From Butyrivibrio sp. AE2015 (GTDB lineage Bacteria > Bacillota > Clostridia > Lachnospirales > Lachnospiraceae): a DNA stretch of 64,000 bases. The translations under genes were made by a program, and so were the position numbers. Below are positions 53,841 to 62,144 of this stretch, one piece after another (positions within the stretch are counted from its first letter, which is position 1; each line of letters starts with the position of its first letter). Below the pieces are notes generated by a model. The model ran no database searches. It was not told the origin of the DNA and saw only the letters and a list, made by a program, of their open reading frames with translations. The stretch lies in contig NZ_ATVR01000014.1 in the NCBI RefSeq assembly GCF_000420825.1, forward strand, positions 1 through 64,000, read 5' to 3'.

Positions 53841-53914
53841 TTTTGATGATATACGGATTGCTCTCCATGCGAGCATGGAGCCACATTTGATTTTGAATTC
53901 CTATATCATCAAAA
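53841..53914 (-). repeat. Hairpin repeat, copy C, between MBOAT and SGNH genes
   Basis: A perfect 13-bp outer inverted repeat, TTTTGATGATATA (53841-53853) and TATATCATCAAAA (53902-53914), encloses a 7-8-bp hairpin CTCCATGC/GCATGGAG (53863-53880). The right arm contains the MBOAT stop codon. Its minus-strand ends match copy A. A TATAAT lies just downstream of it on the minus strand (53834-53839 region). Confidence 0.65.
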
Positions 53915-55381
53915 CTGTTGGTAGATAAATGCTGCGCTGTCGTAGCCGGGACCCCAGATTCCAAAGATGAGGATTGCAACAATGGCTGCAATTCCAATGA
54001 CATATCTGATCCAGATGCCCTGCTTAAGGATCCTCTCTCTTATAACAAAACCGTTATAGCTCACTATATCTGTGACGATCACAATGATAAGTCCCACAAT
54101 CGCCACGAAGAAGTCCGCATTATCAAGTCCGTGCTTAAAAAGGCTGCCGTCGGCCAGCATCCAGGGTGTAAACACAAAACTGTTCTTAATTATTAGAAGG
54201 GCCTGTGAAATGGATGTAGCCCTAAAGAAAACCCACGCAAAGTTAACAAGTAAAAAGGTCACCATTATTTTCAGTGCTCTATGTGAAAAGGCATGTCTTT
54301 CTACCTTAAACACATTCACACAAAAGTCTCTGACAGGCTTTAGGACATAGCCTGTAACCTGGAACAGGCCGTGCAAAAGTCCCCATGCCACAAATGTCCA
54401 ATTGGCTCCGTGCCAAAGCCCACTGACAGCAAATACGATCATGATGTTGAGGTACTTCCTTGCTGTACCTTTTCGGTTTCCGCCAAGCGGAATGTACAGA
54501 TAGTCCCTTAACCATGTAGAGAGTGAGATATGCCATCTTCTCCAGAAACCTGCAATACTGCTTGCAAGGTATGGGCAATTAAAGTTATCCATTACTTCAA
54601 TTCCAAGGATCCTTGAAATACCAATCGCGATATGTGAATATCCTGCAAAGTCAGTGTATATTTCAAATGTATAGAACAATGTAGCGACAAGGGTTGTAAA
54701 ACCGACAGCCTCATCAGGATACATGTACACGTTATTAACGAAAATTGCCAGTCTGTCAGCAACCACAAGCTTTAAAAAATATCCCCAGATCACTTCCAAA
54801 AGTCCATCCCTAAGCATGTCATAGTCAACAGTCAAAGGGAAGTTAAACTGTGGCAGCATATTTTTGGCTCTTTCGATAGGTCCCTGCGTTATCTGTGGAA
54901 AGAAAGATACGTATAGCCCAAACTTAAGAGGATTCTTTTCCGCAATGAGATCTCCTCGGTATACATCAATCAGGTATCCGATGATTTTTAACATGTAAAA
55001 AGAAATTCCAAGAGTCGCAATGAGATTTAAATTTACTGCATCTTCCAATCTGCCTGACAGTGATAGAAAGGTCTTTTCAATAAAATTCAGATACTTGCAG
55101 GCGATAAGCACCGCAATGTGGACCGCTATGGCAAAGGCAAGAACCTTCACACTTGCTTTACCTGCAGCATTTTTCTGTTTACTTTTCTCAATCCAAAGCC
55201 CGAAACCATAAGATAGTGCAATTGAAACTATGAGCACTGCTGCGCTCTTAACATCAATACTGGCGTAAAAGAATAAACTGGTTATCAAAAGCCAGATATA
55301 CTTAAACTTTCTCGGGATTATAAAATTAATCACTACAACTATAGGAAGAAATATAAAGAATTCTGTCGATACCAACTGCAT
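53909..55381 (-). CDS. MBOAT family O-acyltransferase, copy 2
   Basis: A 490-residue membrane-bound O-acyltransferase with about eleven hydrophobic segments. It shows GISFYMLKIIGYLIDVYRGD, FFPQITQGPIERAKNMLPQF, EIYTDFAGYSHIAIGISRIL, FWRRWHISLSTWLRDYLYIP with LGG, and VSGLWHGANWTFVAWGLLHG, including both expected histidines. AlgI/DltB/PatA-type enzymes acylate extracytoplasmic polymers. The SGNH-like gene after hairpin copy C is the likely partner. It is 12 nt after the GtrB-like GT2 with AAGGGGAATCCGCT before the ATG. Confidence 0.94.
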   Translation of the reverse strand: MQLVSTEFFIFLPIVVVINFIIPRKFKYIWLLITSLFFYASIDVKSAAVLIVSIALSYGFGLWIEKSKQKNAAGKASVKVLAFAIAVHIAVLIACKYLNFIEKTFLSLSGRLEDAVNLNLIATLGISFYMLKIIGYLIDVYRGDLIAEKNPLKFGLYVSFFPQITQGPIERAKNMLPQFNFPLTVDYDMLRDGLLEVIWGYFLKLVVADRLAIFVNNVYMYPDEAVGFTTLVATLFYTFEIYTDFAGYSHIAIGISRILGIEVMDNFNCPYLASSIAGFWRRWHISLSTWLRDYLYIPLGGNRKGTARKYLNIMIVFAVSGLWHGANWTFVAWGLLHGLFQVTGYVLKPVRDFCVNVFKVERHAFSHRALKIMVTFLLVNFAWVFFRATSISQALLIIKNSFVFTPWMLADGSLFKHGLDNADFFVAIVGLIIVIVTDIVSYNGFVIRERILKQGIWIRYVIGIAAIVAILIFGIWGPGYDSAAFIYQQF

Positions 55382-55393
55382 AGCGGATTCCCC

Positions 55394-56332
55394 TTAAAAA
55401 TTGATTCTTTTCTCCTCAACTACAATAGGTCTGTTGATCACACGGGTGTTGATATTAAGGATATACTCACCCATAAGGCCTATGAAAAATAGCTGGATAG
55501 CGCCAATCAGGAACATACCAATGATCATTGGTGCGTAACCTGCATGGAAGCTATACCAATGTGTCAGTTTTAATACAAGGTACACAAAAGCAACGATAAG
55601 ATCCACAAGAGCACAAATAAATCCTGCAATTGTACACAGCCTTAAGCCCACCTTGGTATATGAAGTGATGCTGAGCATAGCTGCGTCATACAATGTATAA
55701 AAATTGTTGTGTGTCTTTCCCGCTCTTCTCTGAGGCTGCTCATACTCAACTGTTGTCATGTTAAAGCCCTCGCCGTACTCGGCAACAATTCCTCTTATAA
55801 AAGGGATTGGATCACCAAGCTGTCTAAGAAGCTGGATAAATGTTTTATCATAAAGGCCAAAACCTGTGAAATGCTCTATCATACGAACGCTGGACATATT
55901 CTTTATCATCTTGTAATAGCAGCTTCTGAGGAAATAGATAAATCCATTCTCTTTGCTTGATGACTTAACACCACTTACAATCTTATGTCCTTCTTCCCAT
56001 TTTCTCACAAAAACAGGTATAAGCTCAACAGGATCCTGGAAATCTGCACAAATTGGAATAACACAGTCTCCATCCAGTGAACACATGCCATGAAACGGAG
56101 AATTGAACTGTCCAAAATTTGTAACATTAAAAATTGCTTTTATCTTTTTGTTACCGGCGCAGATAGCTTCTATCTTTTCCCTTGTGCCATCTGTGGATGC
56201 ATTATCTATAAACACGATCTCATAGTCATATTCAGGGAGCTTATTTACTAAAACCTCCTCTGCTGCCTTGGATATTCCTTCTACGTTTTCCGCCTCATTA
56301 AAACAAGGTATTAAAATACTAATCTTTTTCAC
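55394..56332 (-). CDS. GtrB/DPM-like polyprenyl-phosphate glycosyltransferase, GTG start
   Basis: A 312-residue GT2 enzyme with two C-terminal transmembrane helices (about 228-252 and 262-286). SILIPCFNEAENVEGI, VFIDNASTDGTREKI, VIPICADFQDPVELIP (DXD-like), GFGLYDKTFIQLLRQ and RRAGKTHNNFYTLYD match bactoprenol glucosyl transferases (GtrB) and ArnC. It makes a polyprenyl-phosphate sugar for use outside the membrane. The start is a GTG with AGAGG 9 nt upstream. With GtrII (40799) and the DMT pair it completes a three-part external glycosylation route. Confidence 0.9.
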   Translation of the reverse strand: MKKISILIPCFNEAENVEGISKAAEEVLVNKLPEYDYEIVFIDNASTDGTREKIEAICAGNKKIKAIFNVTNFGQFNSPFHGMCSLDGDCVIPICADFQDPVELIPVFVRKWEEGHKIVSGVKSSSKENGFIYFLRSCYYKMIKNMSSVRMIEHFTGFGLYDKTFIQLLRQLGDPIPFIRGIVAEYGEGFNMTTVEYEQPQRRAGKTHNNFYTLYDAAMLSITSYTKVGLRLCTIAGFICALVDLIVAFVYLVLKLTHWYSFHAGYAPMIIGMFLIGAIQLFFIGLMGEYILNINTRVINRPIVVEEKRINF

Positions 56333-56353
56333 AATTAAACCTCTTAAAATCTT

Positions 56354-56389
56354 TTATAAAAATAAGGGTGTGACACTATTGCCACACCC
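56354..56389 (-). terminator. Terminator after the UGM-like gene
   Basis: Minus-strand GGGTGTG (56383-56389) pairs with CACACCC (56366-56372) around a 10-nt loop and is followed by TTATTTTTATAA. It lies 8 nt after the stop of the gene at 56397. Confidence 0.75.
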
Positions 56390-56396
56390 ATAAAAC

Positions 56397-57974
56397 TCAA
56401 TCTACCTCAACCTCTTCTTCAGGTGCTGAATCAGATTCGTGATATTCCTTCTCAGTGTTGACATTCCATATATTACTTCGATCAGTCTCCCCACTAAGAA
56501 TGTTCTTAACCGTCTCAAAAGAAGTACACATTGAATGATCAATGTTGTTGTATCTGTGCTGACCATTACGTCCAACACAATACAGATTATCTATGGTATT
56601 GAGATAATCCACAAGTTTATCCATCTCTTCATAAGTATCAAAGTAAGCCGGATAAGCTTTTTTAACTCTCTCCATGTGATAATCGATAACCTCATCAGCG
56701 CTGCTGATAAGATTAAGTGTAACCATCTCTCCAATTGCCATTTCGGCAAATTCATCTTCAGTCATATTCCACATTGAATCACCTTCAAAGCAGAAATACT
56801 CAAGTCCAACCCAAACTGTATTCTCCAGGTCTTTTACAAGGTATGGAGACCAGTTGTTATAAATCTGGAAACGTCCCATCTTAACTGTTCTGTCCTGAAC
56901 ATAAACCCAGTTATCAGGAACGATATTACCTATAGTCTTAATCTTGGTCTTGTTCTCAAGGTTAAGCTTGGGAACCAAAACTCCAAGAGTCATATAATCT
57001 CTATATGGAAGGCCCTTGGCAATTCTAAGCGGCTCTGCAGGAACATCGTTCATTCCCTCAACAAGGTCCTTAACAGGCATTGAGCTTATTACTATATCGC
57101 CATCAATCTCCATCTCTTTTCCATCAAAAAGATATGTTATTCCCTTGATGTGATCACCCTGTTTTCTGATCTTGGTAACCTTGGCGTTACAAACGATGGT
57201 GCCGCCCAGGTTCTTTATCTCAGCTGCTGTGACATCCCACAGTTGGCCAGGTCCAAGCTTAGGATAGCTGAACTCCTCGATAAGAGATGTCTCCACCTTT
57301 CCATCAGTCTTACCTGACTTCTTGCGGAAAGCATTCTTAAGAACTGCAAGGATTGATACGCCCTTAACTCTCTGGGCTCCCCATGACGGATCGATCTCTG
57401 ATGGGTGTCTACCCCAAAGGTTCTCTGTATAGTACTCAAAGAACATTGAATAGAGCTTCTTACCAAATCTGTTTACATAGAAATCCTCAAGAGACTTCTC
57501 TTCTCTCTTAAAGATCATAGCCCACAAATATGAGAATCCACAGGCTATTGTCTTGACAAGGCCCATGTTCTTAAAAGTTTCGACCTTAAGTGAGATTGGA
57601 TAATCATAGAACTTTCTGTCAAAAAAGATTCTTGATACCCTGTTTCTGCGAAGCATTACTCTGTCTGTCTTCTCAGGATCAGGACCGCCCTCTGCCATTG
57701 TCATAGGCCTGTCTAAAACAATGTCATCGTATGTAGGCGCTCCCTGAAGGGGAAGCATTTTCTGCCACCACTCATTGACCTCAGGAACTTTTGAAAAGAA
57801 CCTGTGTCCACCCATATCCATACGGTTACCTTTATAATTAACTGTTCTGGAAATACCACCGAACTGATCAGTTTCTTCGAAAACAACTACCTGATAATCC
57901 TTTGACTTAGTCAGGAGCTCATATGCCGCTGTAAGTCCTGCAGGGCCTGCCCCGATAATAATTACTTTTTTCAT
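56397..57974 (-). CDS. FAD-dependent oxidoreductase, UDP-galactopyranose-mutase-like
   Basis: A 525-residue flavoprotein. It begins [18 protein letters not shown] (Rossmann FAD site), has [54 protein letters not shown], and a late [19 protein letters not shown] typical of the UGM/protoporphyrinogen-oxidase-like superfamily in glycan clusters. Classical UGM is about 370-390 residues, so this belongs to a longer branch of uncertain reaction, probably on a sugar nucleotide or lipid-linked sugar. The C-terminus is very acidic. A TTGAAG/17 bp/TATACT promoter lies upstream. Confidence 0.85.
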   Translation of the reverse strand: MKKVIIIGAGPAGLTAAYELLTKSKDYQVVVFEETDQFGGISRTVNYKGNRMDMGGHRFFSKVPEVNEWWQKMLPLQGAPTYDDIVLDRPMTMAEGGPDPEKTDRVMLRRNRVSRIFFDRKFYDYPISLKVETFKNMGLVKTIACGFSYLWAMIFKREEKSLEDFYVNRFGKKLYSMFFEYYTENLWGRHPSEIDPSWGAQRVKGVSILAVLKNAFRKKSGKTDGKVETSLIEEFSYPKLGPGQLWDVTAAEIKNLGGTIVCNAKVTKIRKQGDHIKGITYLFDGKEMEIDGDIVISSMPVKDLVEGMNDVPAEPLRIAKGLPYRDYMTLGVLVPKLNLENKTKIKTIGNIVPDNWVYVQDRTVKMGRFQIYNNWSPYLVKDLENTVWVGLEYFCFEGDSMWNMTEDEFAEMAIGEMVTLNLISSADEVIDYHMERVKKAYPAYFDTYEEMDKLVDYLNTIDNLYCVGRNGQHRYNNIDHSMCTSFETVKNILSGETDRSNIWNVNTEKEYHESDSAPEEEVEVD

Positions 57975-58015
57975 CTAACTTTCCTCTTCTTAGTTAGTGT
58001 TTTAACAATAAGAGT

Positions 58016-58044
58016 AGTATACAACACCCCACCCTTTTCTTCAA
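58016..58044 (-). promoter_or_regulatory. Promoter of the UGM-like gene
   Basis: Minus-strand TTGAAG (58039-58044), 17 bp, TATACT (58016-58021), about 40 nt before the start codon. Confidence 0.65.
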
Positions 58045-58062
58045 CAAACTTGTATTATATCA

Positions 58063-58091
58063 TTGTTTTTTCCAATATCGACTGATATAAT
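58063..58091 (+). promoter_or_regulatory. Promoter of the plus-strand MBOAT-AlgX module
   Basis: TTGTTT (58063-58068), 17 bp, TATAAT (58086-58091) with a TG one base upstream (extended -10), about 43 nt before the TTG start of the MBOAT gene. It is divergent from the promoter at 58016-58044. Confidence 0.75.
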
Positions 58092-58133
58092 TTTTATGCT
58101 CAAAATAAAGAATATATTTGAAGGTGAACAGCT

Positions 58134-59534
58134 TTGGTATTTAGTTCAGTAACGTTTATTTTTGTTTTTTTACCCGTAACTCTTTTATTATATTATCTAC
58201 TTCGTGGAAAAGCTCGTAATGTATGGCTTTTAATTACGAGCTTGTTTTTTTATGCCTTTGGAGGAATTTCTTTTCTTCCAATAATGCTTGCATCCATTGT
58301 GATCAACTATCTTGGCGGCTTGTCAATGCTTAAGTTCACAGCCGAAAAGTCCAGGAAGATAGCCCTTTCCTTATTTGTTCTTGCCAATGTATTTTTGCTT
58401 GGATATTGGAAGTATTTCAACTTTTTCACTGATGTAGCTGAAAAGATCACAGGCAAAAGTTTTAATCTTCAGCCTGTACTTCTTCCTATTGGTATTTCTT
58501 TTTTCACCTTCCAGGGAATGTCCTATGTGATCGATTGCTACCGCAAAAAAGTTACACCAAATAAGAACTTTCTTACTGTAGCTCTTTACATATCAATGTT
58601 TCCTCAGCTCATAGCAGGTCCCATTGTCCGATATGAAGATATCTGTAATCAGCTTGAATCAAGGCAGTTTACAGCTGACGACATAGCATCAGGCCTTAGG
58701 AAATTCACAGTCGGTCTTGCTAAAAAAGCTGTTCTTGCCAATTCATTCGGAGTTGTTGCAGATCAGATATTTAATATACAACCGGATGAGCACAGGTTGA
58801 TCGTTGCCTGGCTTGGTATTATCAGTTACTCACTGCAGCTATACTACGACTTTGCCGGATACTCAGATATGGCCATCGGACTTGGAAGAATGATGGGCTT
58901 TACCTTCCCTGAAAATTTCAACTATCCATTCATTTCAAAATCCTACCGTGAACTCTGGACAAGATGGCATATGACCCTTGGCACATGGTTTAGAGAATAT
59001 GTATATATTCCTCTTGGTGGAAGCCGCGTTTCAACTTTGAGAGGCTTCTTTAATATATTTGTTGTTTCGTTTCTGACAGGTTTTTGGCACGGCGCCGACT
59101 ACACATATGTTGTCTGGGGACTTTCAATGGCTGTTATCAATTGCATTGAAAAAGCCACAAACTTCCCTAAAAAGCTTGGAAAACTCGGGCATGTCTACAC
59201 GCTTCTCATATGGCATCTGACGCTAGTAGTATTCAGATCCCCAAGCATCACCTACGCTGCAGGCTACATCCGCTCACTATTTGGTCTTCTTAAGATAAAC
59301 CGTGTCGGATTTGAACCATCCTGGTATTTTGACAGATATTACGTTTTCATGCTTGTTGTCGGAATCCTCTGCTCAACACCTGTTGTAAAGAGTCTTTGGA
59401 TAAAGACATCAGGAAAGCTTTCCCTTTCTTCAAAAGATCTTTGTGCCAATGTTATCGCACTTGTTCTTTTTGCTATATCCTGCATGTACATTATGACTTC
59501 AACATATAACCCGTTTATATACTTCCAGTTTTAA
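58134..59534 (+). CDS. MBOAT family O-acyltransferase, copy 3, TTG start
   Basis: A 466-residue membrane-bound O-acyltransferase, one of the two plus-strand genes in the polysaccharide region. It starts VFSSVTFIFVFLPV after a TTG with AAGGTG 7 nt upstream, a typical family N-terminus. Other marks are GISFFTFQGMSYVIDCYRKK, MFPQLIAGPIVRYEDI, LYYDFAGYSDMAIGLGRMMG, WTRWHMTLGTWFREYVYIPL and LTGFWHGADYTYVVWGLSMA. The catalytic-region His in FWHG is present, but the second His usually found eleven residues later (HG) is replaced by Met-Ala. It is followed 9 nt later by an AlgX-like partner. Confidence 0.93.
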   Translation: MVFSSVTFIFVFLPVTLLLYYLLRGKARNVWLLITSLFFYAFGGISFLPIMLASIVINYLGGLSMLKFTAEKSRKIALSLFVLANVFLLGYWKYFNFFTDVAEKITGKSFNLQPVLLPIGISFFTFQGMSYVIDCYRKKVTPNKNFLTVALYISMFPQLIAGPIVRYEDICNQLESRQFTADDIASGLRKFTVGLAKKAVLANSFGVVADQIFNIQPDEHRLIVAWLGIISYSLQLYYDFAGYSDMAIGLGRMMGFTFPENFNYPFISKSYRELWTRWHMTLGTWFREYVYIPLGGSRVSTLRGFFNIFVVSFLTGFWHGADYTYVVWGLSMAVINCIEKATNFPKKLGKLGHVYTLLIWHLTLVVFRSPSITYAAGYIRSLFGLLKINRVGFEPSWYFDRYYVFMLVVGILCSTPVVKSLWIKTSGKLSLSSKDLCANVIALVLFAISCMYIMTSTYNPFIYFQF

Positions 59535-59543
59535 GAGGCTCTC

Positions 59544-60695
59544 ATGAGAAAAAAAATAAATCTATCCTTTATTTTAATAATGTTCATATGTACCTTTTTC
59601 CCGGCTCTTTTAGCCCACAGAGAGATTGACAGGGTCGCAGATATGGAAAACCGTTACTACGCCAATCCTCCTGTGATCTATGATGAAAATGGTTTTAACA
59701 CCAGCTTCAATACAGAATTTGACAGCTTTATAAGTGATAATGTAAGAGGCCGATCTCTTCTCGTGATCCTTAACTCCAGGCTTCAGTATCTCCTGTTTGG
59801 AAGGCTTACCAACAGCAGCATCAAAGCCAATGATGAGGGCGAAATATTTGATTCAACATCTGACCACATTTCATCATTTCAGGTAAGTAACCCTTACACT
59901 GATGATGAAACAGCTCATTATGCCTCATCTCTTCAAAAGCTTTCAGACCATTTAGGTGAAATGGGCATCGATTTTTACTATATGCAGACCTATACCAAGG
60001 AAACTATTTATCCGGAAAAATACTTCAAAGGTATAAACAGATTTTCAACGGAAACCAATGCTCTTAAAGTGGGAAAAGAAATTCAGACAGCAACAGATGT
60101 CAAAATGATACCCATCTATGATCTCATGGTAGCTCATAAAGATGAAGATATTTACTACAAGATCACAGATACCATCCACTGGAATCAGGCAGGCGCCTAC
60201 ATTGGTTATCGCTCAATTATGGATACAATAACCAAAGATCATACTTCTCTGAAATCATTAAATGAAGATGATTATGAGATAGGGACCTTAGAATCAACAC
60301 TTAACACTTTTGGCCTCCACTATCCTATTCCTGAAGTTGAACCCACATACACTATCACAGATCCAAAGGCTGTAGAAAAAACAGATGAGCTTGATGAAGA
60401 TTTTGTAGCAAAGCTCACCTACAAAGAGCACACTCACTACTACACCAATGACAGCTGTGGCAATGACCTGAAAATCCTTTTGATAAATGACAGTTTCATT
60501 CGAATGTTCTTAAAAGATGATATAGCAGAGAGCTTTTCAGAGACCCTGTCCATTCACTGGGACAACCTCCAAAAGCTCGATGAAGTTCTTGAATACTATC
60601 ATCCTGACATAGTTCTTCTTGAAACAGCAGATGTGCCATCAGCACTTGATACAGTCGTTCCGTACGTAAATAACTATAGCGATAACCTTGAATAA
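59544..60695 (+). CDS. AlgX/AlgJ-like SGNH protein, MBOAT partner
   Basis: A 383-residue protein with an N-terminal signal/anchor helix (about 6-24) and an AlgX/AlgJ-type SGNH domain. DMENRYYANPP near the N-terminus, ITDTIHWNQAGAYIGYR (Asp, His and Trp of the catalytic site) and LLINDSFIRMF (serine block) match that family, which acetylates alginate and related exopolysaccharides using acetyl delivered by the MBOAT protein AlgI. It is 9 nt after the MBOAT gene on the same transcript and is followed by a bidirectional terminator. Confidence 0.88.
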   Translation: MRKKINLSFILIMFICTFFPALLAHREIDRVADMENRYYANPPVIYDENGFNTSFNTEFDSFISDNVRGRSLLVILNSRLQYLLFGRLTNSSIKANDEGEIFDSTSDHISSFQVSNPYTDDETAHYASSLQKLSDHLGEMGIDFYYMQTYTKETIYPEKYFKGINRFSTETNALKVGKEIQTATDVKMIPIYDLMVAHKDEDIYYKITDTIHWNQAGAYIGYRSIMDTITKDHTSLKSLNEDDYEIGTLESTLNTFGLHYPIPEVEPTYTITDPKAVEKTDELDEDFVAKLTYKEHTHYYTNDSCGNDLKILLINDSFIRMFLKDDIAESFSETLSIHWDNLQKLDEVLEYYHPDIVLLETADVPSALDTVVPYVNNYSDNLE

Positions 60696-60732
60696 AATAA
60701 TACCCATGAGAAAAATCTCATGGGTATTTTTA
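60696..60732. terminator. Bidirectional terminator
   Basis: A 12-bp stem ATACCCATGAGA (60700-60711) with TCTCATGGGTAT (60716-60727) and AAAA loop is flanked by A- and T-tracts. It ends the plus-strand MBOAT module and the minus-strand SGNH lipoprotein gene. Confidence 0.93.
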
Positions 60733-60736
60733 TTTA

Positions 60737-62017
60737 TCAATTCTGCGGCTTAGCCAATCTGTACTCGCCGTTCATCATCTTTTCGTAAGCTTCAGGGTAG
60801 TACTCGTGAAGCATGTCATCTCTGTAGCGGTAGTTCTCATTCGGGTCAAACTCGCTTATCTTGATGAAGTCATTTTCGAGATAAGCATATGGTTCGAATC
60901 CTTCCATCCAGTTGGGAAGATGGGCCATAAGTCTTGCAAAGATCTGTCTTCCTGTTAAAGTAAGGTGAACACCATCCATAAGGTACTGTTCTGCTGTGTC
61001 AATGTAGAGATCGCAGTGAGTCTGGAACATTGTATCAAACTCAACCATGTTGTCATCCTCTACAACGTTTACAGCCTTTCTGGCGTAATTGGCAAGTGTA
61101 TCAATACCGTTACTTACAACGTATGTATCTCCGATAATAGCTCCGGTATTTTCATCCTTATAAACTCCGTAGAATGGGGTAACCAGAATAACCTTTGCAT
61201 TGGGACTTCTCTTTCTAAGGTTGCTGATTCCCTGACTCAGAGCCTCATAATAAGTGTGGATCTTGTTGCCATCATACTGAGTAGGATCAAGAGGGATCCT
61301 GTTAAAGAAATCGTTAGCGCCATACTCGATAAAGTAATAATCTACACGGTCAGGATCTATGCTGTTCATGGTCTGAAGTATTTCAGGATAGTCAGCTAGT
61401 ACTGCATTTCTGTCTGCTGTCCCTGTATAAGCGTAGCTCATACCAAGGAAGCAGTTAGATGTAAACTTTGCAGGATCAATCTCTGATGTTGAAAGTTCAA
61501 GAGCTGCGGTTGTGCCGCCAATGGCTAAATTGTAAACCTCACTGTCCGGAACTCTCTGGCCGATAAGATGAGGAATATCTGTTCCCTCACTTCTGCCATT
61601 TGCAAACTGGCTGTCTCCAAAGAATACCATGACAGTCTTGCCATCATTGGTACTGTTTATCTCTGTTGTCGCTGTTGTTGCAGCTGCGGATGCCTGTGAA
61701 TCGGATTTGGAAGCTCCGGTTGATGATGAAGAAGCTGCTACATCTGAGCTTCCTGCTGTAGCAGCATCTACAACTGAAGTTGACGCAGATGCTGCAGGCT
61801 CCTCAAGAGCCGGTTCCATCAATCCATCAGCTACTATGACTGAACTTCCATCTGAGGCATAAGCCTGATCTCCACTTAAGTACTCGCCGGCGTTTTCTGT
61901 TTCATCATTTACATATTCAGTTGCCTTGGCTGCATCGCTATTTGAAAGACCACAACCTGTAACGACTGTAGTCAAAGTCAGGACAAAAGCTATTTTTGCT
62001 AAGAATCTTTTCTTCAT
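60737..62017 (-). CDS. SGNH/GDSL esterase lipoprotein
   Basis: A 426-residue secreted lipoprotein. The lipobox VVTGC (Cys22) ends the signal peptide, and an Ala/Ser/Thr-rich linker (about 65-125) follows. The hydrolase domain has all four SGNH blocks: FFGDSQFANG (Ser), NLAIGGTTA (Gly), EYGANDFFNR (Asn) and MDGVHLTLTG (Asp and His). A true esterase acting on acylated surface glycan is likely, so it could oppose the MBOAT enzymes. Its promoter (62054-62081) has three upstream TCTTAAGAAA repeats, implying control by a response regulator. Confidence 0.9.
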   Translation of the reverse strand: MKKRFLAKIAFVLTLTTVVTGCGLSNSDAAKATEYVNDETENAGEYLSGDQAYASDGSSVIVADGLMEPALEEPAASASTSVVDAATAGSSDVAASSSSTGASKSDSQASAAATTATTEINSTNDGKTVMVFFGDSQFANGRSEGTDIPHLIGQRVPDSEVYNLAIGGTTAALELSTSEIDPAKFTSNCFLGMSYAYTGTADRNAVLADYPEILQTMNSIDPDRVDYYFIEYGANDFFNRIPLDPTQYDGNKIHTYYEALSQGISNLRKRSPNAKVILVTPFYGVYKDENTGAIIGDTYVVSNGIDTLANYARKAVNVVEDDNMVEFDTMFQTHCDLYIDTAEQYLMDGVHLTLTGRQIFARLMAHLPNWMEGFEPYAYLENDFIKISEFDPNENYRYRDDMLHEYYPEAYEKMMNGEYRLAKPQN

Positions 62018-62053
62018 AACACGTTCCTTCCTATAAAATTATTTGTCGATTTG

Positions 62054-62081
62054 ATTGTATCACTTTAAATCATCTTGTGAA
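62054..62081 (-). promoter_or_regulatory. Promoter of the SGNH lipoprotein gene
   Basis: Minus-strand TTCACA (62076-62081), 16 bp, TACAAT (62054-62059) with an upstream TG (extended -10), about 37 nt before the start codon. Confidence 0.7.
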
Positions 62082-62095
62082 GAGAAACTCGCCAA

Positions 62096-62138
62096 TCTTA
62101 AGAAATTCTGCCGCAAATCTTAAGAAAGTCTTAAGAAA
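62096..62138 (-). promoter_or_regulatory. Direct-repeat operator, three TCTTAAGAAA boxes
   Basis: Identical 10-bp boxes start at 62096, 62118 and 62129, spaced 22 and 11 bp, that is on one face of the helix. They end 15 bp upstream of the -35 box of the lipoprotein promoter. Such 11-bp direct repeats are typical of OmpR/PhoB-family response regulators; CTTAAG half-sites occur in PmrA-type boxes. Each box is also nearly palindromic. Confidence 0.7.
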
Positions 62139-62144
62139 TTAACG

